From: Fontivivens sp964399735
GTDB taxonomy: Bacteria; Zhuqueibacterota; Zhuqueibacteria; Residuimicrobiales; Krinioviventaceae
NCBI GenBank assembly: GCA_964399735.1
Contig: CAYNSO010000162.1
Location: 1 to 6,409, forward strand
Length of the DNA: 6,409 bases
Direction: 5' to 3'
Below the pieces are notes generated by a model that saw only the letters and a list, made by a program, of their open reading frames with translations, did no database searches and was not told the DNA's origin. A program made the position numbers and the translations under genes. Shown here one piece after another: positions 1 to 5,258 of the stretch. Within the stretch, counting starts at the first letter, position 1, and each line of letters starts with the position of its first letter.

Positions 1-65
1 GAGCCTTTTAACCTTTTAACAATGGTTCTATCGAAATAATTACCCACAGAAAAGCTTATAGAACC
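1..65 (+). repeat. Dispersed intergenic repeat, copy 1 (truncated by window start)
   Basis: This is the 3' portion of a repeat found three times in the window. It matches the reverse complement of 6211-6275 at 63 of 65 positions; the differences are at 47 and 56. It is a more diverged match to 2274-2331. It contains a tandem CCTTTTAA CCTTTTAA and an 8-bp inverted repeat, GGTTCTAT (24-31) with ATAGAACC (58-65), enclosing 26 nt. The copy points toward the gene starting at 296. The upstream part of the element, present in the other copies, lies outside the window. Confidence 0.9.
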
Positions 66-76
66 TTAAATTTTAA

Positions 77-105
77 CATACGAAAAATTTCTTAATTTTT
101 GTATG
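77..105. other. AT-rich hairpin adjoining repeat copy 1
   Basis: CATACGAAAAATT (77-89) pairs with AATTTTTGTATG (94-105) around a TCTT loop, with one bulged base. A-rich then T-rich sequence follows (about 108-121). It could be a weak intrinsic terminator for transcription entering from the left, or part of the boundary of the adjoining repeat. The sequence is not shared with the hairpins beside the other two copies. Confidence 0.5.
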
Positions 106-285
106 CGAAAAAAAATTTTTTCAGTATTATTGAATAAAAAAATGGTTTTAACATTGTTCTGGTTACAAATAATCAATAAAAAATTTGCTCCTAAATTCAC
201 CCTGGCAAAATTACAATTTCAAGAATCATTATCGCACATCTTTCCGGTTATATGGTTATAGGTAAAGCATTTATTAATCAAGTTG

Positions 286-291
286 AGGAGG
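286..291 (+). promoter_or_regulatory. Ribosome binding site of the first gene
   Basis: AGGAGG is a full Shine-Dalgarno match, 4 nt before the ATG at 296. The spacing is slightly short, but the match is strong. It supports 296 as the start, immediately before a signal peptide. Confidence 0.75.
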
Positions 292-295
292 CATT

Positions 296-1777
296 ATGAG
301 TTTTTGTAAATCCGTTTCACTTGTCGTCGTTGCCATGTTACTGGTTGTGTTTGCAGCAAAAACCGACGCCGCTGGAGACGATTGTGTTTTTATTCATCAC
401 TCCTGCGGTGGAAACTGGCTGGATAACAGTTTAGACACCGCACTAGAGAACAAAAGTTACATCGATGAACGCAATGATATTTATTACGGCACATCCATGT
501 CTCCCGATGCCGGCCGGCCTGCTTTTACAAGTGGCGCTCCGGGCGACAATACCAACATGAATCACTGGATTTTATGGTTTAATGACTACCTGGAAAGGGT
601 AAAAACCTTTGGCTGCGCCGATGGCGAAAACAAGATCATCATGTTTAAAAGCTGCTACCCGATCAGCGATATTGGCAGCGATGGCACCGAACCGGGCAGT
701 CCGTTTAGCGGCACCCAAAGTATAGTTAATTACAAATCTGTTTACCGGCACCCAAGTGGCTCAGGAAGTACCTATACAAATGGCGGCTATACCTATTATC
801 CCCTGGAAGATATTTTTGCCGCTAATCCCGGCACCTTGTTCATAATCGTTACCGCGCCGCCCCTGTGTTACGGCTGCACAGATGACGACAATGCGTTGCG
901 GGCGCGCACTTTTAATAACTGGCTGAAAAACAACTGGCTGGGTGATTATAACGGCAATCACCCCACCTATAAAAATGTCCGGGTGTTCGACTGGTTCGAT
1001 GTGCTTGCCAACGCCACCGATCATGCCACTTATCCCAATCGTCTGAAAGAAGAATATGGCGGCTCCGGCGGTGATTCGCACCCCAATTCAACCGCTAACG
1101 CAGCATCAACAGTTATCTTTGCTTCCGGCTCTGAAAATGTCCTGGACGACTGGTGGCAGGAATTTCAAGACGCCGCTCTGCCGGTAAACCTGGTATCGTT
1201 TCAGGCAGCGCAAGGCGAAAATGGCGTCCGCCTTACCTGGACGACCATGTCCGAAGACAGAAACCTGGGCTGGAATATCTATCGCGGCCTGACGGACAAT
1301 TTTTCTCAGGCTGTCAAAATCAACACCAGACTGCTGCCCGGCGCCGGTACTTGCATGCAACAGCGCGATTATCACTTTCAGGATAAAGTGGAATTAAAAG
1401 CAGGGCAAACCTGTCGTTACTGGCTGCAAAGCATCGACCTGGACGGCCTGGCGGAAACCCATGCGCCCATAACGGTTACGGCCGCATCTACCTCGACCGT
1501 TACAGCCATTCCCCAAACATGCGCCCTTTACCCCAACTATCCCAATCCTTTCAACGAAGGAACCTGCATAAAATACGACATACCCGCCTCCGGCCATGTA
1601 CGCCTGGATATTATAGATGCCCGCGGCGCTCTGCAGGCTACTTTGATCAACGGACAGCAGCCGGCCGGAACCTATTCCCTGAACTGGAATGCCCGCGGCC
1701 TGAGCAGCGGCGTATATTTCTGTATTTTATCCGCTTCGGGTGTCAAAACCATGCAAAAGCTGTTGTATATCAGGTAA
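296..1777 (+). CDS. Secreted SGNH-hydrolase-like protein with type IX sorting domain
   Basis: The product is a 493-residue exported protein, probably an esterase- or carbohydrate-active-type hydrolase released or anchored through the type IX secretion system; the substrate is unknown. Residues 1-25 form a signal peptide (hydrophobic stretch VSLVVVAMLLVVFAA, cleavage near TDA/AG). Residues about 29-285 form the putative catalytic domain. It opens with FIHHSCGGNW (H34, H35, S36), has MFKSCYPISD at 116-125 and a beta-strand-like TLFIIVTAPP at 180-189, and ends with GDSHPN (D260, H262). I read S36, D260 and H262 as a possible Ser-Asp-His triad, with HHS replacing the usual GDS. From L295 a LPVNLVSF beta-sandwich (fibronectin type III-like) begins. 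From about residue 409 to 493 there is a sorting or FlgD-like domain (LYPNYPNPFN, SGVYF, final KLLYIR). Signal peptide and sorting domain are clear; the enzyme class is inferred. The gene stands alone between repeat copy 1 and a terminator. Confidence 0.9.
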   Translation: MSFCKSVSLVVVAMLLVVFAAKTDAAGDDCVFIHHSCGGNWLDNSLDTALENKSYIDERNDIYYGTSMSPDAGRPAFTSGAPGDNTNMNHWILWFNDYLERVKTFGCADGENKIIMFKSCYPISDIGSDGTEPGSPFSGTQSIVNYKSVYRHPSGSGSTYTNGGYTYYPLEDIFAANPGTLFIIVTAPPLCYGCTDDDNALRARTFNNWLKNNWLGDYNGNHPTYKNVRVFDWFDVLANATDHATYPNRLKEEYGGSGGDSHPNSTANAASTVIFASGSENVLDDWWQEFQDAALPVNLVSFQAAQGENGVRLTWTTMSEDRNLGWNIYRGLTDNFSQAVKINTRLLPGAGTCMQQRDYHFQDKVELKAGQTCRYWLQSIDLDGLAETHAPITVTAASTSTVTAIPQTCALYPNYPNPFNEGTCIKYDIPASGHVRLDIIDARGALQATLINGQQPAGTYSLNWNARGLSSGVYFCILSASGVKTMQKLLYIR

Positions 1778-1795
1778 AACAAAATAGACATAACT

Positions 1796-1840
1796 ATCAA
1801 GCCCTCTTTTGCTTCGTGCATAATGAGGGCTTGATCTTTC
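1796..1840 (+). terminator. Hairpin terminator after the first gene
   Basis: ATCAAGCCCTC (1796-1806) and GAGGGCTTGAT (1825-1835) form a perfect 11-bp stem with an 18-nt loop, 19 bp after the stop codon. The following tract, CTTTCC, is only modestly U-rich. It probably ends the first transcription unit and could act in both directions. Confidence 0.7.
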
Positions 1841-2130
1841 CAACACGATTCTGCCGGCATAATGAAATATTGGAGATATTTTGTAAATAATATAGCTCTA
1901 CATTGTGGGTAGTGGATAATTCTTGCAATATTTCAAGAACAAGAATGCAGTCAAATCAACTTTAAATGACCTGGTCGTTGCAACTTTTCGTTGATTAACA
2001 ATGAAAATATTAATTTTGAGTTTGGACAAAAATATTGCCTGCCATCCATATAATTAATTTTCAAACTAGAATTTATATAGAATACACTGCTATCAATAAA
2101 CCTCATAATAACAATTGTTTGAACGCTTTT
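1841..2130. other. AT-rich gap with no recognised gene
   Basis: Non-coding sequence lies between the terminator and repeat copy 2. Short open frames exist on both strands (69 and 92 codons). They lack a good ribosome binding site, run into the repeat and resemble nothing I know. I see no promoter, RNA gene or mobile element that I could defend. Confidence 0.5.
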
Positions 2131-2331
2131 CTCCGTGCTCTCGGAGTCCTGGTTTTTGCGGTAAGATATAAGAATGAGACCGCAGAGTTCCCCAAGGACG
2201 CAGAGGGTAAAAGAATAAAACCTTTCCATGTCTTTTATATTTAAAAAAGAACTTGATACAATGTGTTCACATTGAGCCTTTTAACAATGGTTCAATCGGT
2301 AAAATAACCCCCCAAAAAAGCATATAGAACT
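2131..2331 (+). repeat. Dispersed intergenic repeat, copy 2 (full length within window)
   Basis: This is the most complete copy of the repeat family. It aligns with the reverse complement of 6211-6409 along its length, including AGAATAAAACCTTTCC, GAACTTGATACAATGTGTTC and GAGCCTTTTAAC. Its 5' part carries a degraded form of the GCAGAGG/CTCTGCGG inverted repeat (ACCGCAGAG, then GGACGCAGAGG), a type of intergenic motif I recall from many environmental bacterial genomes. CAATGTG (2259-2265) and CACATTG (2268-2274) form a perfect stem. A second, weaker stem uses 2289-2296 and 2324-2331. This copy has only one CCTTTTAA unit. It ends 76 bp before the metallo-hydrolase gene and points toward it. Confidence 0.9.
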
Positions 2332-2346
2332 ATTTTTTTATTGCGC

Positions 2347-2374
2347 TTGACAAAAATTTTTGTTTAAATATAGC
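2347..2374 (+). promoter_or_regulatory. Probable sigma70-type promoter of the metallo-hydrolase operon
   Basis: A perfect TTGACA at 2347-2352 is followed after 16 bp by TATAGC (2369-2374); TAGCAT two bases later, at 18 bp, is an alternative -10. The expected start is about 25 nt upstream of the ATG, leaving room for the ribosome binding site. A 14-bp perfect palindrome, ACAAAAATTTTTGT (2350-2363), overlaps the -35 and the spacer and could be an operator. The promoter is sequence-based inference only. Confidence 0.5.
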
Positions 2375-2396
2375 ATACAAAACATTCATTTTTTAT

Positions 2397-2400
2397 GGAG
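2397..2400 (+). promoter_or_regulatory. Ribosome binding site of the metallo-hydrolase gene
   Basis: GGAG lies 7 nt before the ATG at 2408, an ordinary spacing. It supports this start, which immediately precedes a signal peptide. Confidence 0.65.
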
Positions 2401-2407
2401 AATTTAA

Positions 2408-3142
2408 ATGCAGCATAAAACTTTAATTTTACTGGTATTATTGGCAGTGTTCACAACACTTGCAACTGCCGCAGATTTTCAAGCCGATACCATCAAAACA
2501 TCCGGCGGTAACCTGGTCGTCACCAGCATCGGCCACGGTACGCTGATGTTTACTTTTAATGACCAAATCATTCATATCGATCCAGTTAGCATGTATGCGG
2601 ATTACAGCTTGCTTCCAAAAGCGGATATCATTCTGATCACTCACGAACATGGCGATCACCTGGATAGTAAAGCGATAGAAAAAATATCGCAGGACAATAC
2701 CAAACTGGTAGTAACCGCTCAAGTAGCAGAAAGCCTGGGTGAGGGAATTGTTATGCAAAACGGCGATAAACAAACCGTAAACGGCATTACAATTAAAGCA
2801 GTGCCGGCCTATAATATCGTTGCAAAAAGAGATAACGGCCAGCCCTTTCACCCCAAAGGCATTGGCAATGGTTATGTATTGTCCTTTGGCGATAAAAAAG
2901 TATATGTGGCCGGCGATACCGAAAACATCCCGGAAATGGCGGAACTAGAAGATATCTATTGCGCCTTTTTGCCCATGAACCTGCCGTATACCATGTCCCC
3001 GGAGATGGTTGCTGCTGCAGCCAGGATAATCAAGCCGGCTATTCTTTATCCTTATCATTTCGGGTCAACCGATACCAATGAATTGCTAGAATTATTAAAA
3101 GATGAAAAACAAATTGAAATACGCATCAGAAAACTGCAATAA
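2408..3142 (+). CDS. Exported metallo-beta-lactamase-fold hydrolase (UlaG-like, COG2220 type)
   Basis: The product is a 244-residue MBL-fold protein, predicted to be a metal-dependent hydrolase outside the cytoplasm. Residues 1-21 form a signal peptide (LILLVLLAVFTTLATA, cleavage near ATA/A). The mature part has the expected order of motifs: IGHGT (H43), HIDP (D58), the metal-binding THEHGDHLD (H79, H81, D83, H84), PFHPKGIGNGYVL (148-158), AGDTE (D170) and PYHFG (H217). These are the usual ligands of a two-metal site in the UlaG/YtkL-like branch. UlaG itself is a cytoplasmic lactonase; the signal peptide sets this protein apart. The substrate cannot be deduced. The next gene starts 28 nt downstream on the same strand with no terminator between, so the two are probably co-transcribed. 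Fold assignment is firm; specific activity is not. Confidence 0.93.
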   Translation: MQHKTLILLVLLAVFTTLATAADFQADTIKTSGGNLVVTSIGHGTLMFTFNDQIIHIDPVSMYADYSLLPKADIILITHEHGDHLDSKAIEKISQDNTKLVVTAQVAESLGEGIVMQNGDKQTVNGITIKAVPAYNIVAKRDNGQPFHPKGIGNGYVLSFGDKKVYVAGDTENIPEMAELEDIYCAFLPMNLPYTMSPEMVAAAARIIKPAILYPYHFGSTDTNELLELLKDEKQIEIRIRKLQ

Positions 3143-3152
3143 CCTGAAAACC

Positions 3153-3158
3153 AGGGGG
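3153..3158 (+). promoter_or_regulatory. Ribosome binding site deciding the start of the DUF6599-type gene
   Basis: AGGGGG lies 12 nt before the ATG at 3171. An upstream in-frame ATG at 3102 would overlap the preceding gene by 41 nt and would put a charged 23-residue extension before the signal peptide. The start at 3171 gives a normal signal peptide, so I prefer it. Confidence 0.5.
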
Positions 3159-3170
3159 CTGTTGCCTGCA

Positions 3171-4082
3171 ATGTTTCATCAAACTTTCGTTACCTGCCTG
3201 CTGCTTTACCTGCTAACGCAGCCGGGTTTGGGTCTGCCGGACATTGAAAATTATGAAATTACCATCCCGGTACCCGACAGTTCAGAACTTGCGCCAATGG
3301 TCTTGACTGTAAAGCCGCAGGTATATAACCGGGATAACTTGTGGGAGTATATTAACGGCGCAGCCCCGGCGTATGTTCATTATAGCTTTCAGCAGGTTGT
3401 TACTTTTGTGGTCACGAATCCCGACAGCGCCGAAGCGGTTGTGGATATTTATAATATGGGTGACTCGCTGAACGCCTTTGGCATGTTTGCCCGGGAAAGA
3501 TCACCCAACGGAGAAGCATTATTCCTGGGCAGCGGCGCAGTGGGTTACAGCAACTCGCTGTATTTCTGGCAGGACTGCTATTACATCAAACTCGTTGCTT
3601 ATTCTACATCTCGGCATATACCCGTTTTTTTAACCCGCCTGGGAGAACTCATTTCCACCAGGCTGCCGGTCAGGGGTTCCCTGCCGCAGATATTCGCTCT
3701 TTTCCCCACGCAGGACAGAGTCCCCGACAGCGAAAAATATCATCCGCAGGATGTTCTCGGTCTGGCTTTTCTCAATAACGGTTACAGCGCCGACTATGCC
3801 GCCGGAAATGATAAATACAGCATTTTCATCATTCCTTGTGCAAACGAAAAAGACCCCGGAGAAAAATTTGCCCTTTTACAAAACGCCAAATCACCGTCCG
3901 AATCGGTTCCGAAAATTCTGAACAACTATTATACCGATGTTTTTATCTATAAGGATAGCTATTATGGTTCTGTAACTGTTGCCCGGCATAATCGCTATAT
4001 TCTGGCTATTGCGGGCGCTTTGGCTCCTGAATTGGCCTTCAGGTTATTGGCCTCTTTTCCAACCGCAAATGATCACCGGTAA
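3171..4082 (+). CDS. Exported DUF6599-type protein of unknown function
   Basis: The product is a 303-residue protein from the preferred ATG at 3171 (326 residues if translation began at 3102). Residues 1-21 form a signal peptide (FVTCLLLYLLTQPGLG), so it is predicted to act in the periplasm or outside the cell. Family hallmarks follow: NLWEYINGAAPAY (56-68), VDIYNMGDSLNAFGMFARER (91-110) and YFWQDCYYIKL (131-141). This order (an INGAA motif, then a 'yDMG..nAFG....ER' motif, then an aromatic 'fW...Y' strand) is how I recognise the DUF6599 family, whose function is not established to my knowledge. No catalytic signature is evident. The gene follows the exported metallo-hydrolase by 28 nt, suggesting a shared transcript and compartment. 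It ends at a convergent terminator. Confidence 0.85.
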   Translation: MFHQTFVTCLLLYLLTQPGLGLPDIENYEITIPVPDSSELAPMVLTVKPQVYNRDNLWEYINGAAPAYVHYSFQQVVTFVVTNPDSAEAVVDIYNMGDSLNAFGMFARERSPNGEALFLGSGAVGYSNSLYFWQDCYYIKLVAYSTSRHIPVFLTRLGELISTRLPVRGSLPQIFALFPTQDRVPDSEKYHPQDVLGLAFLNNGYSADYAAGNDKYSIFIIPCANEKDPGEKFALLQNAKSPSESVPKILNNYYTDVFIYKDSYYGSVTVARHNRYILAIAGALAPELAFRLLASFPTANDHR

Positions 4083-4107
4083 AACGACTGTTTATAAAAA
4101 TGGCTAT

Positions 4108-4154
4108 AAACAACAAATCCCTTTTAGCATATCGCGTCAAGGGATTTGTCGTTT
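4108..4154. terminator. Bidirectional hairpin terminator between convergent genes
   Basis: ACAAATCCCTT (4113-4123) and AAGGGATTTGT (4139-4149) form an 11-bp stem, extended after one mismatch by AAAC (4108-4111) with GTTT (4151-4154). The loop is 15 nt. It sits between the stop codons of the DUF6599-type gene and the ferritin gene and could end both transcripts. A smaller inverted repeat, TGTTTATA (4089-4096) with TATAAACA (4105-4112), lies next to it. Confidence 0.75.
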
Positions 4155-4177
4155 AATTAAGGAAGAACTGTTTATAC

Positions 4178-4666
4178 TTATTTTCTTTCGCCAAGCTGGT
4201 TATCGATCATCATCATACCGTGACCGGCTTCGCCAACCCGTTCCAGCTTGCTGACGATTTTGGCCATGTGATCTTCTTCTTCTACCTGTTCTTTCACAAA
4301 CCAGTGTAGAAACTCTTTGGTGGCATGATCATTTTCTTTGATCGCCTGATCCATCAATTTATTGATGCTGTCGGTAATGAATTTTTCATGCTTGAGAGAG
4401 AGCTGAAAAATTTCCAGGGGATTTTTAAAAGCTGCCTGCGGCTTTTCAATCGCCTCCAAAATTACCCGCCCACCCTGCTCGTTAATGTAATTATAAAATT
4501 TCATGGCATGTTCCATTTCTTCCTGGGCTTGAACTTTCATAAATCCCGCCATACCATCCCAGTTTTCGCTCTCCAGAAATGCCGCCATAGCAAAATACAA
4601 ATATGCGGAATAGATCTCTTTATTAATCTGACCGTTTAATGCTTTTTCCATTGTTTTCGAAATCAT
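4178..4666 (-). CDS. ftnA: Bacterial non-heme ferritin
   Basis: The product is a 162-residue ferritin of the FtnA type: a cytoplasmic 24-subunit cage expected to oxidise Fe(II) and store Fe(III). All ferroxidase-centre residues expected from E. coli FtnA fall at the same numbers: E17, E50, H53, E94, Q127 and E130. The EEMEHAMKFYNYINEQGG segment (49-66) is characteristic of the family. The length is close to normal for FtnA (about 165) and there is no heme-binding methionine signature of bacterioferritin to suggest otherwise. The C-terminus is histidine- and methionine-containing (GHGMMMIDNQ). An AAGGAG ribosome binding site sits 7 nt before the ATG. The gene is monocistronic: a promoter lies just upstream, and a convergent terminator downstream. 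I see no obvious Fur-box palindrome in the upstream 100 bp. Confidence 0.96.
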   Translation of the reverse strand: MISKTMEKALNGQINKEIYSAYLYFAMAAFLESENWDGMAGFMKVQAQEEMEHAMKFYNYINEQGGRVILEAIEKPQAAFKNPLEIFQLSLKHEKFITDSINKLMDQAIKENDHATKEFLHWFVKEQVEEEDHMAKIVSKLERVGEAGHGMMMIDNQLGERK

Positions 4667-4673
4667 TTTTACA

Positions 4674-4679
4674 CTCCTT
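4674..4679 (-). promoter_or_regulatory. Ribosome binding site of ferritin
   Basis: On the minus strand AAGGAG lies 7 nt before the ATG (4666). It is a strong, well-spaced Shine-Dalgarno sequence. Confidence 0.8.
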
Positions 4680-4689
4680 TTTAGAACAA

Positions 4690-4718
4690 ATTTTACTTAT
4701 TCTGTTTTTTCTATCCAA
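4690..4718 (-). promoter_or_regulatory. Probable sigma70-type promoter of ferritin
   Basis: On the minus strand TTGGAT (4713-4718) and TAAAAT (4690-4695) are separated by exactly 17 bp. The predicted start leaves a leader of roughly 15-20 nt holding the AAGGAG site. The surroundings are AT-rich, so chance matches are likely; position and spacing are the main support. Confidence 0.4.
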
Positions 4719-4889
4719 TGTAACAACAAATTTTTATTTTTATTTCTGAAACAGACTTGAAAGAGTAGAAATTTTTTGATGGCCCCGGACTTGACAACCC
4801 CAGAGCCGTGATTGGAAACGGGATTCTATCCCGATGCATTAATGTTCATTACAAAATTATTACAGAACAAGATGTCCTGTTCCATTTTA
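4719..4889. other. Gap with a GC-richer patch and short hairpin
   Basis: Most of this stretch is AT-rich and featureless. Positions about 4781-4833 are distinctly GC-richer than the flanks and contain the short hairpin CGGGAT (4819-4824), loop TCT, ATCCCG (4828-4833). It may be part of another dispersed repeat or a decayed gene fragment, but I could not identify it. No intact ORF is present. Confidence 0.35.
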
Positions 4890-5104
4890 CGGGGCTGTAT
4901 AAAAAACCTTAGAAAATTTGATTTTTTTTATTTTTAATAAAAACCCCTTTTTTGTCATTCCGAGAAACGAAGCGACGAGGATTCTTTCGTAGCTAACATA
5001 TTGAAAAACAAAATTTCTCGCTTCGCTCGAAATGACAAGTTTATAGTGTGCGCTTTTGTGTAATGAATGAGTTATCTCAAATCGGGACTTTTGATACAGC
5101 CCCG
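4890..5104. mobile_element. MITE-like element bounded by 11-bp inverted repeats
   Basis: CGGGGCTGTAT (4890-4900) and its exact complement ATACAGCCCCG (5094-5104) bound about 215 bp with no transposase gene. Beyond one mismatch, the homology continues inward into AAA/TTT. Ends of the form GGGGCTGT..AAAA resemble those I associate with several IS families, so this may be a non-autonomous derivative or remnant. I see no clear target-site duplication. A second palindromic repeat (4952-5038) is nested inside. Confidence 0.5.
4952..5038. repeat. Imperfect palindromic repeat of the 'TTGTCATTCCGAG..CGAAGCG' type
   Basis: The left arm begins TTGTCATTCCGAG (4952-4964) and runs through GAAGCGACGAGG (4969-4980). 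The right arm, read in complement from 5038, begins TTGTCATTTCGAGCGAAGCG. The arms pair with a few bulges around a 30-nt centre. I recognise this type of palindrome as a common dispersed intergenic repeat in FCB-group and related genomes. It may also act as a transcript-ending hairpin for the Fe-S gene on the minus strand. Confidence 0.7.
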
Positions 5105-5157
5105 ATTAAAAAACACAGAACCCGGTTATACTAAATCAAGACATACTGCGCTTTTAC

Positions 5158-5173
5158 TGATAGCTGATAGCTG
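5158..5173 (+). repeat. Short TGATAGC tandem repeat
   Basis: TGATAGC occurs twice in tandem (5158-5164, 5165-5171), followed by TG. The unit is 7 bp, the same period as the larger array 30 bp downstream. Confidence 0.6.
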
Positions 5174-5202
5174 TTACTAAACTCACCTTGCTACGTCTCT
5201 CC

Positions 5203-5258
5203 TTTCACGTTTGACCTTTGACGTCTCACGTCTGACTTTTTACGTCTCACATCTTCAC
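5203..5258 (+). repeat. Heptanucleotide tandem array overlapping the 3' end of the Fe-S gene
   Basis: Eight consecutive 7-bp units can be read: TTTCACG, TTTGACC, TTTGACG, TCTCACG, TCTGACT, TTTTACG, TCTCACA, TCTTCAC. The consensus is about TYTSACG, and the last unit is degenerate. The seventh unit contains the stop codon of the Fe-S gene (5247-5249, TCA on this strand), so the array reaches into the coding end. Heptamer short tandem repeats are known as a class, for example in cyanobacteria; I do not claim homology. Confidence 0.75.

Larger units (their letters stand above)
66..295. other. AT-rich leader region before the first gene
   Basis: This is non-coding, strongly AT-rich sequence between repeat copy 1 and the first gene. 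It holds the hairpin at 77-105 and the ribosome binding site at 286-291. A weak sigma70-like pair, TTGTTC (154-159) and TAAAAA (177-182) with 17-bp spacing, is visible. In DNA this AT-rich it is not strong evidence of a promoter. I see no small ORF with a convincing ribosome binding site here. Confidence 0.5.

Noticed and set aside
154..182. TTGTTC / TAAAAA promoter-like pair with 17-bp spacing
   Set aside because: The matches are weak and such pairs are expected by chance in this AT-rich DNA; noted but not called.
1951..2244. Overlapping short open frames on both strands (92 and 69 codons)
   Set aside because: They run into repeat copy 2, have no good ribosome binding site and no recognisable protein features.
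3102..3170. Upstream start for the DUF6599-type gene
   Set aside because: It would overlap the preceding gene by 41 nt and bury the signal peptide behind a charged 23-residue extension; 3171 fits better.
4325..4639. 104-codon open frame on the plus strand
   Set aside because: It lies antisense within the ferritin gene, which has all ferroxidase residues and a strong ribosome binding site.
4667..4760. Fur-type regulation of ferritin
   Set aside because: I looked for a GATAATGATWATCATTATC-like palindrome upstream of the gene and saw none.
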